A stretch of 64,000 nt of DNA from positions 3,930,501 to 3,994,500 of the forward strand of contig CM043942.1 of NCBI GenBank assembly GCA_014529385.2, in the 5' to 3' direction. Position 1 is the stretch's first letter. Each line of letters starts with the position of its first letter. Both the position numbers and the translations under genes were made by a program. The notes under the pieces were generated by a model. The model saw only the letters and a program-made list of their open reading frames with translations. It was not told the DNA's origin and ran no database searches. This DNA is from Adiantum capillus-veneris. Lineage: Eukaryota > Streptophyta > Polypodiopsida > Polypodiales > Pteridaceae. Below are positions 1 to 14,524 of the stretch, piece by piece.

Positions 1-474
1 TAGTTTAGAATGCTAGTATACTTGTGGAAGTAGTTTAGAATGACTATAATTTCATGGGTGACAATTTTTGTATTCATTGTTATGCAAGTAGTATACCTAT
101 GGAAGTAGTTTAGAATGACTATTGCTTTATGGATGACAATTGCTAACTTCATTGTTACGATGTTCTTTGCATATCTTTCTTAGAACCTCATCATAGAGTA
201 TGCTAGAACTTTTGGGAGACCTGCTTTATGGATGGATATTATTGTACTTATTGTTAGTATGCAAGCATGGCTAGTATACTTGTAGAAGTAGTTTAAAATT
301 CATATTATTTTATACATGACAATTGTTGTATTCATTGTCACAGTTTTCTTTACATGTCTTTCTAAAACATTACTTATAAAGTAATGACAAGTGTGTGTAT
401 AATTTTTGAGATAAACTTTGTTACTTAAATGTCTTGCTGCTCATGTGCGTGTTCAATGCTTTGTCTTTTCATAT

Positions 475-2698
<2,224 letters not shown>

Positions 2699-2816
2699 TT
2701 TAAGAACTGTAGCATGTAACACACGTTATGTAAGCTTTCATTTGTTATACTCATAGCTATCTTTATGAATTAAGCCGACTTTAGTCTCCTAATGTTGAAG
2801 TAATCTCTCCTAAATT

Positions 2817-3272
2817 GTTTGCTCGTGGGAAATTTTTTAGATTAATTACTATTTTGTGTCTACATGTTCCTTAATAAATTATTAGGTGAACTACTAGGTT
2901 GTTAATAGAAAAGTTACTAGATGAACTACTAGTTTGCGAGCAACCGTCCTTATATATTACTAGATGACTTGCTAGGTCGTAAACAAAAATTGCTAGTTGA
3001 CTTACTGGTTTGAAAACACCGATATGTAAGGTCAAACTAGTAATTGAGTCAACTCCTACATTGAACTAGTGATCTTTTTACCATATTGAGACTTGAATTG
3101 CCATATGGCTATTCAACTCTCCATATAGTAACAAAATTACTATATGTAGCATCTAGGAGTTGTCTCTTTTTTACTAGTTTGCACTCTTACTAGATGTGTG
3201 TATTGAAACTAGTGAATCATCTAGCAATCATATATTTTTTACTATATGGTAAGCTGTCCAAAGCCCCTTGTG
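2817..3272 (+). repeat. Degenerate subterminal-like repeats with terminal motif TGTCCAAAGYYCCTTGTG
   Basis: AT-rich block with many short copies, in both orientations, of ACTAG-TGA-CTACTAG, CTAGCAA and CATATAG/CTATATGG motifs. It ends with CTATATGGTAA, two bases, then an 18-bp motif at 3255-3272. The same end, in the same orientation, closes a similar block at 13817-13834. Dense short repeats next to a fixed end resemble the subterminal regions of CACTA/hAT-type DNA transposons. No terminal inverted partner or target duplication could be confirmed. Confidence 0.4.
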
Positions 3273-4739
3273 TTTAGATTCCATCAGCCTACCAAAGCTG
3301 GCTAGCCCGCGCACCTGCTCACAACCCCACCTCCCTCGTCGCCCACTACGGTTCTACAACTGCTCAAGCCGCATTGCTCCTGCATCTGAGCCATCTCGCA
3401 CCAGGAGATTCATTCACCCATGTTTCTTTACATCCTCACAAAATATGAATCTTGCCTCGCAGCAGCATCTCGCCATCGTCCTCATCATCACTTACCTTGA
3501 AATACCCACACTGTGCAGAAGTTTGTCATCACCTTTGTCATCAACAGCCCATCCCCACACGACAACTCACTGCATCGCCACGCGCCCCCCCACTTGCCCG
3601 GCCTCTTAACTCGTGCTCACTGTCTACAAAGAAACAGAGCACCCTTAGCTGGCTTCTTCTGGCTTCGTCCTCCTATGGTGCTACACCCGAATAATTTCAA
3701 AAGCTACAAGGCCATGCCGCCATTTGCAACCCACTCATGATGGTTCCCGTAGGCCCTTGTTCCCATGAGCTTTGTGCTCCAAAGTTTCCACCTAAACGGT
3801 TGTTCACACCAAAGGCATTCCCGCGAGCAATCACAAGCCGAAGTGGAAGATCTTTTATCACTGATTCTGCTCATTGTGAAGAGTGACTTCACTTTGTGAA
3901 GAGGTGCTTCACAATCGCTATGATAGAAATGTATGCAACACATGTGTATGAAGACACAAAACACACAAAGTGCACCAGTGTTGGAATGTATGCCAAATAT
4001 GTAAACAAAAGCATGACCATGGGTACAGACACTGCCTGCACAATATGTGTATGGTAAGACCTCCCATGAGCACACACATAAGCATCACATTTGACATGTA
4101 TGTGTACTCTACGTCATCGGCCACGAAGTTTTCATCTTCTACAAACCAGATGAACAACATCAATGAATATCAAATCTATATCAACATGAAAATGATAAAG
4201 AAAGAACGACAGAGACAAAGTCAGGACATCAAGACGAAGGGACATATATTGGGGGACATTCTCCATCATATTCCAAATAATTTAAAATCCTTCTGCATCG
4301 CATAAATAATGAGGGCTTTTTCCCATGAGGTTTTTCCCTCTATTGTCCATATATGTGCATTATATCTTCCATTACATTGTGTAAAATATCGACAGCAATG
4401 GGATCACAATGTGGCAGAAAAAAAACGACATATTGGCTACTACAACAACTGGCGAACAAACCAAAGTTCAACAACTTTTACATATTTGTGCGGGGGAGAC
4501 AACAAACAACAGACGACATATGTTGTGAGCATTATCTCTCTTGTGCACCTTACCCTCTATTTGTGCCATGGAAGGCTTGTGTGTGCCTACACCCTGATGT
4601 TGTGTGTGTGGGCCCTTTGTGTCTAGGGCAGGTAACTTTGTGTTCAAGGGGAGGCTTGTGAATTGTGTGCCTCACCCTAGTGTGTTTTGAGGGGAGGATT
4701 GTGTGAGTGATTTGCAACCAAAACCCACTAGGGGAGGAT
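3273..4739. other. Intergenic stretch without a supportable gene
   Basis: Only short, overlapping open frames on both strands with biased composition and no recognisable domain. The last 110 bp hold three similar purine-rich boxes (AAGGGGAGGCTTGTG, GAGGGGAGGATTGTG, TAGGGGAGGATTG). The third directly precedes a putative LTR and would be its polypurine tract, so part of this stretch may be the 3' untranslated end of an element whose coding part is not visible. Confidence 0.5.
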
Positions 4740-5146
4740 TGTTGGGATGCGAGTTTTGTTGCATCTCTTATGTGAACTCTTATGTGAACAGTCTCTTCCA
4801 CCTAGAAAAGCCTTATGTGTCAATCCATGTGAAAAGTCTCTTGCAACCTTTGTAAAGAGAAAGCCACTTGTATTGTGCATTGGAAGCCACCTTTTGTGCT
4901 CATGTGTCAAAAGGTTGCCTACTTGTAAAAGCCTATATAGAGGCAGCTTCTCCTGAATAATATTAATCTTTATCATTTTCAAGTATAGTCTATATTGTAT
5001 TGTCCAATAGTTTCTCTCTCAAGCTCTACACTAACCTCTCCATGCATTCTTATGCCATGAATGGCACACTAACCTATCCACCTTAACCCTATAGGTAGTG
5101 GGAGGGTTCCTCTCCTAGAGGTGCTCCTAAGCCATAATTTCTGACA
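4740..5146 (+). mobile_element. Putative copia-type 3' LTR
   Basis: Begins TGTTGGGATGC immediately after the purine-rich box AGGGGAGGAT and ends CTGACA, so the ends are TGT...ACA. A TATA-like GCCTATATAGAGG lies about 190 bp in, with a pyrimidine-rich segment after it, as expected for U3-R-U5. On its right it abuts the reverse-oriented gypsy gag fragment, so it may mark an insertion into, or a deletion junction with, that element. No partner LTR is in the window. Confidence 0.5.
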
Positions 5147-6330
5147 GTTCTTGCAAGAGGTGGTTCATCTCTCCAAACTCGTTCTCTTTGTTCTCGTTCT
5201 ATGGGTTGTCTTCCGGGATTTGCCGATTCTTGAATTTTTGGCTTACTCTCGCCTTGGTAATGTGAATGTAGTGGTGGTTCTTGTAAATCTCTTAGCCCTC
5301 GTGCGGCTGGATAACCACCTCTGTTTAGGTCTTGTTCGAATGTTGCCTTTTGTTGAAGTCATGCCTGCAATGATGGTTGGGTTGCCTGCTGGTTCTGATA
5401 GTTGAAAGTCTGCCGCCGGTTAGAATGTGATGTTGCATCGTACTCTTTTGAAAATGGATTTGTAGACTTGCTAGGAGTATAGGTGGACCTTGGTACTTCT
5501 TCGGGGGCATATGTTGATGTTTCTGGAACTGTTGCCTTATCTACCTCCTCTAGAAGAATTCGTTTGTATTCTCTCCCGTACCTGTCAACAAAAATGATAT
5601 CCTTCCCCATATCAATTTCATAAGAGAACAAGTAAAGAACCTTGTCATCGCTTAATTCATTTGGGTAGGGTTCTTTGCATCAAAATAAGAGACTACTCCC
5701 TCACTCTCATGCTTGTAAATTCCCACATTCTCATTATAGGTAGAGACTCTGGTTGTTTTTTTATCATACATAAAATGAACTCCAGGTCAATCAATTTTAG
5801 GAGGCGGATCTTGAGTTTTTGAGACCATTTTTTCTTTTGCCACATTATCTCCATACCTATTATAATCCTCAGGGTTCCCCCCTTTCATCTCGAATTCTAT
5901 CTCCGTCATCATAGACTTGAATTATCTCCAGTCTCTGAGAAGGCCGTTCCTCTATACAAATACATTTGCGTCCCCGATAGTCAGAATAAACTAGGGCTCC
6001 CCGAGAGTTTGTTCCTTCTAAGAAGAGTATAGTGAACTTGGCCTTGTTGAAAGGGTTTTGGGAGGTACTACCTCCTAGAACTGGTCCTTCACCGGAGAAG
6101 CCTCCTGGCTGTTGACTACCAATCATGAAGAAGGACTTGTCTGATGAAGTGTTAGTATCACTACCTTTCTCAATGATTGGGGCTAATGGATCTAGCCTTG
6201 CCTGAGTTGCACTCTCCTCAGTGGATACTAAGCTATCCTGATCACATGCCAATTTTTGGTCTCTTGGAATGTGTCTCCTGATCTTAAATTCATCAAACTT
6301 AGCAATGCAATTTATCACAAATCCAACCAC
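5147..6330 (-). pseudogene. gag N-terminal region of a gypsy element (degenerate)
   Basis: Two reverse-strand frames (6330-5869 and 5631-5359) match the N-terminal part of the G4 gag at 51192-52080. Shared features are the STE-S-QA-LDPL-PI-E start, the DTSS-KSF stretch, a fold of about 55 residues with an EERPS/EDRPS core, and later D-YGR-Y-R near the end. At least two frameshifts lie between the pieces, and the core capsid region is missing beyond 5147, where a copia-type LTR begins. The gag belongs to the minus-strand LTR, primer site and leader at 6.5-9.4 kb. Gag would form the particle and bind element RNA in the cytoplasm; this copy is dead. Confidence 0.75.
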
Positions 6331-6530
6331 TCACCTGGCAAGGGATCAGTTTCTGGACAACTTCTTGCTTTGCTGATGAATATACTTGTACACAAGCGTT
6401 TAATTTTGGCAATCGAATCAAAGAATTTAACCGCTAGAGGTGGTCTTAGTAATGATTGGTATAACTGGAGGGTTAATCCCAACCACTACTACACTCTATA
6501 CACCCTAATGCTCTAGGTAAGTCCTATGCA

Positions 6531-8526
6531 CTTAATCTGTACACAGACTCAGTCTCCGTCAGTCTCAACAAAATCATCTCGATTCTCATGATCAACTGGT
6601 AAACTAGTCAAGCAAGGTCCAAATCCCAATCTGAAAGAAGTTTTGAGATCCTAGAGACACTATGTATAGTCTTGTGAGGTTAGATTCCCATATTTGACTC
6701 TAAATATTGCCAGTAGACATCCTATGGTAGGATGTCTAACTTGCTCATATCTTGCCCAAACTTGGTGATTAGACTTCCCTTGATGTGCTCTACCCAAATA
6801 TACCCTTACTTGATGGTTATGGACCCTAAAAATGGCTAATAGACATCCTATGGTAAGATGTCTTCCTTGCTTAGAATGACCTAAAATTTGGTCTAGACAT
6901 TCCCCTTGAGTCTGGAAACACACTGGTAAAATCAAAAGTTGATTTGAATGTCAAAATCACACAAAAAAACTCTTTTGACACAAACCTTTCCAAAAATGCT
7001 TAAGTCCACTTTACCCCAATTTAAGTGTCCAACTGAGATGAAACTTGGTAGACACACTTAAAAGCACTTGCAAAACATGTATATTAGGTCAACTTGTGGT
7101 TTGGGTATACAATCACTCATCAAACATCCAATGGGTAGGATGTCTCATATTCACCGTCTTTTGCCTTTTTGAAGCCTAAATAAGGTAAAAACTCCTAATT
7201 TCAAGGTGTACATAGGGTAAAACCCATCCAACGAACACTTTGGTAACCTTAGACTTTCCAAATTCCTACCCCAAATGGCCCTAGAGACATCCTACGCCCA
7301 ATTTTTTTTTCTGCTCAGAATGAAGTAAGATATGATCTAGAGGTTCTCCTTGGTGTGTTGATTCCCAATATGTCCAAATTTGGTGATTTTGACAGCTCTG
7401 AGCTAGTCAAACACCCAAGATTTTGCTTCAGATTCTAGGGTTTCCTCAGGCTGTTTACCCATTCAAATGATTTTCAATTTTGTCCAAACATGGTGTGAAG
7501 GCTTCTTTTATGCTAAGAAACACTTTGGTTTGGTCAAAAATTGGTATGGGGCCCCAAATCTAGCCTTGAGACATCCTACACGTAGGATGTCTATCTGCTC
7601 CAAATGATCCAATTTTTGTCCCGCTTAATCCCCTAGATCCTGGAAACACTCTGATGATATTAGTTTTGCAAAGTGTTGCCCCAAAATGGCCCTAGAGACA
7701 TCCTATGTGTAGGATGTCTCCTGCATAATTTTCCTGACTGGAGTATTTTTGATGCTTCTTTATGGTCTCTACACTTGATATCATTCACCAACGACACTCA
7801 AAAGCACAACAATCACTCAAAACAAGCACTTTATGAAATTTTCTCGCTTTCTAGCTTCGCCTTTTGACTTTTGGACACCAAAAACACTTAAAAACACCCA
7901 ACTCAACATCTTCTTAGGATAAACCATACCCACTGAACACATTGGTGATTTTAGAATTTGCAAAATCTTCAGAGTTTCACTCCTAGAGACATCCTACGCA
8001 TAGGATGTCCCTAATGACAGAAATGTGATTTTTCAGTTCTGGACTTTCTCTTAAGCTTTGCAAACACCTACTCTTAGCAAGAAACAAACATCAAGCAAGC
8101 ATCCAAATGCAATTTTATGTTTTTCTTACTTGATTTTACGCTTCCACAACTTTGGTGAGCCTAGTAGCAATTATGACAGGCATGATATGCTCAAGATCAA
8201 AATCAGTACGTCCTACTTACTCTTCTCCTACTCATCACATGGGATGGTGAAATTTTTGATGCTCAAGTCACTTTCTAGCCTCACATAGACTCTCTAGCCG
8301 ACCTTTCACCTCTTCTACCTCACCAACTCCCCATCAATCCACACCTATCTCCTACCTAATACTACCTAAGTTGAGGATCTAGGCCACACACACGCTCCGT
8401 AGACTCCTCCTAAGACCTACAGAGTCCACCACCCTTTGATCCTATCTAAATGTAAAATAAGACTCTGGCAAGCCAGAGAATCCCTATCCTCAAGGACTAG
8501 TCTCGGTCACCTACCTAGGATTTTCA
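6531..8526 (-). repeat. Gypsy 5' leader with array of palindromes (CCT/AGG type)
   Basis: Untranslated leader between primer site and gag. Palindromic sites with half-site AGACATCCTA and its reverse complement TAGGATGTCT lie at 6715-6737 (loop TGG), 6841-6863 (one arm mismatch), 7122-7145 (left arm decayed), 7285-7296 (left half only), 7569-7592, 7696-7719 and 7987-8010. Start-to-start spacings are 126, 281, 163, 284, 127 and 291 bp. The centre reads ACGCAT, ACACGT, ATGTGT or a three-base loop; the ACGCGT variants fit C-to-T decay at CpG. No open frame here is convincing. Confidence 0.85.
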
Positions 8527-8544
8527 TCCCCGGCAGCGGTGCCA
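8527..8544 (-). promoter_or_regulatory. Primer binding site, tRNA-Asp type
   Basis: The minus strand reads TGGCACCGCTGCCGGGGA, two differences from TGGCGCCGTTGCCGGGGA, the tRNA-Asp-type primer site known from plant Tat/Athila elements and present exactly at 44016-44033. It lies one base inside the LTR end at 8546, as expected for a minus-strand 5' LTR. Confidence 0.85.
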
Positions 8545-8545
8545 A

Positions 8546-9375
8546 TGTTGGCGGATATGCTGCGACGGACGTTAGTACAGCGAGAACTCACCTAACAAGA
8601 ATTGTCAGCTAAGGACAAAGCTCGATCTGCAGGCGCGTGGAAGCAAGCATAGAGTGTCAACCTACACTCGACCGACTATTGTTGACTACTTCCTACAAAG
8701 GTCTCTACCCAATGTCTAAGTTACAGCCTACTATTGTGCATAGGAGGAGATTTCCTACAACGCTTCCATGATCCAAATACCCATTAGACGTTCTTGAAAC
8801 GCTACGAAACTTGAGGGATATCCTATTAACACCAATAGGCCACTCTCCCTAAGGTTTATGACCCATAAAAACCCAATGCAGAATCACGTAGGATGTCTGA
8901 CAAGTTTTTGCAGGTCGACGTTTCTGAAAACTAAGGTGCCTAATGTGTAGCTCTACTCAATATGAACACGTGGATATGCTGAATTGTGAAAACAGACACC
9001 GTTTGCTTACCGAATACCTAGAAATATCTCTCAAGTCAATCTCGCGGAGCCGGGCCGTACACACGTAGTGTGGGTATTGGCGTGTAGCTCTCTCCAGGGG
9101 CAACACGTTGCACTTCTCTGTACTCGATTCCGACCACCAGTGTGCGCGTAGCGTCAAGATAAGCTCACTTTCTCTCGTACACAGAATACGCTTCTCATAG
9201 ACACTTCATAGAATGAACTAAAGGGTTTTTTCATTAAGGTTAGAATTTGGTATATATACCTTTCAAATATAAAACCTCATGTCCAAAGTGAAATCCTACT
9301 TAGTCTAATGGCAAAAATAATATACAAAATTGGAACTTCTGCAAGACCCAAGTATTTACAAGTGAAATTATGGGT
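8546..9375 (-). mobile_element. Gypsy 5' LTR, minus strand, U3 end truncated
   Basis: Reverse complement of the LTR family seen at 44610-45543. Shared parts include the CCGCCAACA terminus, the GGTGAGTTCTCGCTGT segment, the AGACATCC half-site segment (here 8885-8898, reversed), the TATATATACC TATA-like stretch and AAGTAGGATTTCA. Similarity fades near 9375, after AAGTGAAATTA, so the start of U3 is missing or replaced by LINE-like sequence. Confidence 0.8.
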
Positions 9376-9479
9376 TACAACAAAGGATTAAAAGCATTCT
9401 AGCCAGACACCCAGAATGCTCCTAAGAAGTTTATTTAATACTTTGTATTTAGTTTTTCACATTTACCTTCACACTTAGT

Positions 9480-9620
9480 ACTTTAGTACTAAGGTACCCA
9501 GACATTGTAACAGATTCACCACTTTTGTATCAGTTTGGTCTCATAGGTCATTCTGGCCTTTTGAAGACGTTAATATAGCATTTCATTTCATTTCATTTCT
9601 CTCTCTCTCTCTCTCTCTCT
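9480..9620 (+). mobile_element. LINE-like 3' tail, short copy
   Basis: Carries GGTCTCATAGGTCA-T-TGGCC followed by TTTTGAAGACGTTAATATA and a (CATTT)n tail running into (CT)n. The same end occurs at 11480-11575 after a longer copy with coding remnants. A 5'-truncated copy ending in a short tandem repeat is typical of LINE insertion. Confidence 0.55.
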
Positions 9621-9981
9621 TGAATAACAAGTCTTGAGTTCAACTCTCCTCGTCGAATAGATCTTTAAGATCTCTTGGGATAAATGTGTCCGGCCACTAT
9701 CGCAAGCTCTAAGTTGAAGTTGAACTGTGTCCGGCCAATGTCCTCCTACGTTCTAGGTTGAAGTTCCATGGCCTAGGATTAGTGTAATCCCCCTATAAAT
9801 TTTGAGATTGACCTCTAAATTTTAATTTGAAGGTGAGAACACCTTCAAATTTAGTCAACATTCCTCTATTTCCCATCTATAGGTTTCCCTACCCACAAAT
9901 AAGTAGAGTAAATCCCTAAAAGCCAAAATAAATAATGGGTTTTTATCGGGCAATTTACTTGAGATGACATACCTCTAACAC
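9621..9981 (-). mobile_element. Probable LTR on the minus strand
   Basis: Reading the minus strand, GTTGAAAAGAGGG (purine-rich, like a polypurine tract) is followed by TGTTAGAGGTATG, and the unit closes at TTATTCA about 360 bp on, giving TG...CA ends. No partner LTR or coding region was found. Two short GTGTCCGGCCA boxes repeat inside. It could also be unrelated intergenic sequence. Confidence 0.35.
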
Positions 9982-10536
<555 letters not shown>

Positions 10537-10619
10537 AGACCGCAAGACAGGATGAGGGCGCTCTCTCTCTCTCAGGATACCACCCATCAACAGCTGTTGA
10601 AATACGAGGAGCATGATTT

Positions 10620-11580
10620 GACAAATCTCCCAACTAGACACCAGGAGGACATGGATACAGCCAGCACAGGATCTGGGCACAAAGATGGCTTTCTACAAAG
10701 AGCATCTCCTTCAGCTTACGGTTGATGGTTTTGTGAGGAGGCCCAGATACATGGACACCCACTTGTCTCATGGGATACGATGTGATATCGGCCAGATACG
10801 CACATCTTCACACCAACTGCGGATCGAGACTGGGAGATACAGCGGAGTACCAGCAAAGGCCAGGACATGCCCCCTGTGTGACATCGAGCCTCAGAGTTGC
10901 ACTACACATGCCACTGCCCCGTCTACTACTAGATACGAGGCCACTTCGATTGCTTGTTCAGAGAGGGCTTTGGACCATTCTCCAGAGTCATGTAGTACGA
11001 GGATCAGGGATGCTTGGGTTTGTTTTTGCTCGAGCTACGCAAACACAGAGAGAGCCTATTGAGAGGAGAGGCTAGCCAATCTCAGAGACAGATCACAGAT
11101 TTCTTTAGAGCTGCCAATGGACACCCGGAGGAGTTACTACCACAGCAGAGCTCGTCGTCTCACACCAGAGGCACACTGTTCGATCGAGCGACTGAGCTAG
11201 GGAGATCCAGACACCCATGATTGTGGAGGACTACACAGCATCGGCAGAGGCTGCATCAAAGGATTCGGATCACTTTGGCTTGACATGCACGACGCTCGGT
11301 CAGACTACTGACCATGGAGGAGATTGATGAGATCCGCCAGTGAGACCGATGCTGGATATTTTGTGATCTATCTATCCTAGCTAGCTTCTTAGTTCACACC
11401 TAGTAGTTTAAGATTCCATAGTAATTTATTGTGACATTTGTCATTTCATTTTTGTCATCTTGTTACTCTGACTTTGTATTAGATCCACCACATTGTAATT
11501 TTCTGGTCTCATAGGTCACTTTGGCCTTTTGAAGACGTTAATATAACATTTCATTTTCATTTCATTTCTCTCTCTCTCTA
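10620..11580 (+). pseudogene. LINE-like 3' coding remnant with CCHC-type motif, plus tail
   Basis: Broken frames (10685-11062, 10770-11075, 11014-11220) read together as a decayed protein end. It has an H-GIRCDIGQIRTSSHQLRIETGRY segment, then a CPLC motif and, in the next frame, H-x3-CH-CPVY followed by EIRGHFD. A C-x2-C ... H ... C cluster of this kind sits at the C terminus of many non-LTR reverse transcriptases. The stretch 11480-11575 matches the tail at 9480-9620 and ends in (CATTT)n, then (CT)n and (CA)n. No reverse transcriptase domain is present, so this is a 5'-truncated copy with at least two frameshifts. A captured gene fragment is the alternative. Confidence 0.45.
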
Positions 11581-11581
11581 T

Positions 11582-11612
<31 letters not shown>

Positions 11613-13379
11613 GAACAATGATCATACACCACTCATTGCTCTCTCTCATGTATGTGACAATACTCATTATACATTGAAATCTATAGCCACAACATTAAGT
11701 TGCATAATTTAATTCAAACTTTGCAAATTGTGTGGGCTTTTAAGGGTGCATGACACATAAGCACGGTGAGTGCCACTTAATGGTGAAGAACGATCAACAT
11801 GTAAGTCCCATCGTAGGATATTTTCATGAATAGAAAAAGTTAACCTGGGCATCATAAGCTTTTGACATACTGATTGCTTTTGATATACTTCATGCATCAA
11901 GTCCTAGAATTGAGCTTTTAAGTGTGAAACAGTTGAAGAGAGGAGATGGAATTTGAAGAAGTAAAAGAGTAAAAAAATAGCAACCAACAATCAAAATACA
12001 AGTGAACTTACATAAGGATATATTCTCATTTTGGTCAAGATGTATGCAAATAGGTGATTTTGTTGCATAAGATTGGTGTAATTTCCTACCCTCAAAATGC
12101 ACATATGTAAGTATATGGTGTGAGGAATCAGGACATCAACCACACTTAGCTAGATATGTGGTGTGTCTTCTAGAAGCTCACTATGTTGTGGTAAATTCAT
12201 TATGCATGAGATGCCAAGGAATTTTGTTGAAAGCTTCTATAAGAGAGAACATGCTATTGAGATCGAGGTAGTTGAAAGGAATAGCTAGAATATTTGGTTC
12301 AAGAAAAGCTACATCATTGAGCTCTAGCTTGTGTGGAAAGAGTACTATGGTGGAGTTTGTAATATAGTGAAGCATTGAAACAAGTAACAAAGCTAGTCCA
12401 TCAAAAGAAGCTTGCATGGACAATTGCTAGAAATTTGAAAATAGTGTAAAACTTGAAACCAAAAGGGTTTTTTTGTTGACAATCACTCATGCTATTACTT
12501 AGGCTTGGATGAAGTTTATTCAAGACTCAAAGAAGAAGAAGTTGGCCTTGAGCTCGTTATTATACTTGCCAAACTTTGGCAAGTAGCTTCAACCAAGCGG
12601 TGTTGCTCAAAGAGTGCTAATATTTCTTGTAGCATAATATGGCACATGCGATTATGTTGAGGGTGATGGAATGTAGAGCTAAGGAAGGCATGACAAGTTG
12701 TTATATTTTATTCTAGAGCTCAATCTCTCTATCAACACCTTGGTCCTACAAAGGCAATATAGTGTAACACAAATAAACACAAAAGAAGATAAAAGCTGAT
12801 GTCAAAAGTTGAATTAACTCTGCAAAAATAAAGCAGTTAGAATTGCTTGTGTTAGAGCCTAGTCCAAAAATAGTTAAAAAGTGCTTACAATATCATGAAC
12901 GATTTCGACTATATGGCAAGTGTAATGTAAATTATGGCTTGCAAGCAACCTTGCATCACAACACATGCAGATGGATGCCTTAAAGCTTCATAACCCGCTC
13001 ATTGCACTTGACTTTCTTTCTTCAGTACATTAAGCCAGAGTTTCAAGACATGGATCCATACACTATCAAGCCACATTTGAGTTGCCTTAATACACGACTC
13101 TAAACATGCCTGAAGGGCCTATCTTTCCCCTTTCTGTAACTTCACTTAACTAGATATTTGTGCATGTTCACTAGAAGCTCATGATGTTAAGCACTCTATC
13201 AAATACAATGAGAAAGAATATAGTTTCCTACATGATAAAATGTACAAAATTTTGTGCTTTTGTTAACAAACAGACTATCAGAAGAAACGTATAGGAAACC
13301 AATTCTAATCTTAGATTTTCATTGTAAATGCTTAGCATTAGATAGTTACCATTCAGTAATTGTGTTGGACCTAGGATTT
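11581..13379. other. Intergenic, no supportable gene
   Basis: Starts with a CA microsatellite (11583-11609). The rest is AT-rich with only short, isolated frames on the minus strand (63-80 codons) that show no domain or splice pattern I can support. Confidence 0.55.
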
Positions 13380-13834
13380 GCTGGCTCTAACTAGTAACCA
13401 CATAGCTACTATAACAAAACTCTAGAGGCACCTTGAGATTGCTTGTCCCATTGAGCAATTCTTAACTTACCATATAGAAACTCAGAATTTTGCTCTTTGT
13501 AGCTAGCAACTCTACAAACTTACTATATAGGAAACCCAATGGAGCTTATAAATTGCTAGTTTCATCTAGCAATTACTAACTTACCATATAAAAAATTTGG
13601 AATTTCCTACTTGGATCTAGCAACTCCACATACTTACCATTTAGAAAATCTAGAGGCATTTTGAATTTGCTAGTTCCATGTAGCAAACTACAACTCACCA
13701 TATAGGAAATTCTGTAAAATAATAATTTTGCTAGATCCATCTAGAAAAAATCTCTAAAGTTTCTAGTTCTATCTAGGAAGTACACAAAATGCAATGGGTG
13801 TTGCTATATGGTAACATGTCCAAAGTTCCTTGTG
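13380..13834 (+). repeat. Second subterminal-like repeat block with the same end motif
   Basis: Four to six degenerate units of roughly 55-65 bp, each with CTTACCATATAGGAAA followed by TTGCTAGTTCCATCTAGCAA (itself nearly palindromic) or a relative. The block closes with CTATATGGTAACA and TGTCCAAAGTTCCTTGTG at 13817-13834, the same end as 3255-3272. Probably the right-hand end of another copy of the same DNA transposon family. Confidence 0.45.
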
Positions 13835-14505
13835 AAACAGCCGGGGATTCTGAGCTTCGGGCTGAGGCGAGATGAGGTTATAACAAGCAAAGCAATGCAT
13901 TGGTTGAGGGATGGTAGCCAAGCACGATAAAGAAGCGAGTTGAGAGAGGTGCTTCGGGTTGCAAGTGATTGATGGTATGTAGAGAGTAGTGTGAGCCTTG
14001 AAGGGGGTGATGGCGGGTGTCAATGCTCCATTGCGAAGCAGGTTGCACAGCAGAAAATAAAAACTTCAATCTTGGTTTTTAGTGGTGGACACAAAGGGTA
14101 TGGCGTCCTCTTGGAATTGATGAGTCATGATAGGCTTTGTCACATGTGCAAGCTGGACCCACTGCAGAGCAACCCGAATGGCCAAACAATGCTTCCTTTA
14201 GAAATATACCTATTAGGGGTGGATCCCATTGATGAAACGTGTCCACTCTTTCTTCAAGGAAGCATTCAATAAAGTCTTTGGCTTGAAGGCCACACACACA
14301 CACAAGTCTTGAACTGCAAAAACCACACAGAAAAATGTACCAATCTTGCAATTTAATTTGCCAATTAGTTACCCGTGCGAGATCCGATTGAGGCAAGCAA
14401 ATAGTCGTTGAGAATCTCTCGCCGTTACCTTCTTCCACACACAAGCAATGCTACTAATTAATGCTATAATGGTGTGATTAGTTAAGCCTAGGTATGAAAT
14501 CGTTA
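13835..14505. other. No supportable gene
   Basis: Frames of 84-121 codons on both strands overlap each other and show no recognised motif. The segment ends at a copia-type primer site on the minus strand, so part may be copia leader in reverse, but no copia gag was identified. Confidence 0.4.
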
Positions 14506-14517
14506 GCTCTGATACCA
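14506..14517 (-). promoter_or_regulatory. Orphan copia-type primer binding site (initiator-Met tRNA)
   Basis: The minus strand reads TGGTATCAGAGC, the standard plant Ty1/copia primer site. A 5' LTR should lie just to its right, but gypsy pol begins within about 10 bp instead, so this is a rearrangement junction. Confidence 0.5.
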
Positions 14518-14524
14518 GTTGTAG

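Noticed and set aside
3268-3740. Proline/serine-rich frames after the first repeat block
   Set aside because: Three overlapping frames of similar quality and no motif; composition-driven.
9621-9981. Pairing of the probable LTR with the copia primer site at 14506 as one minus-strand element
   Set aside because: No LTR copy adjoins the primer site and no copia coding sequence lies between them.
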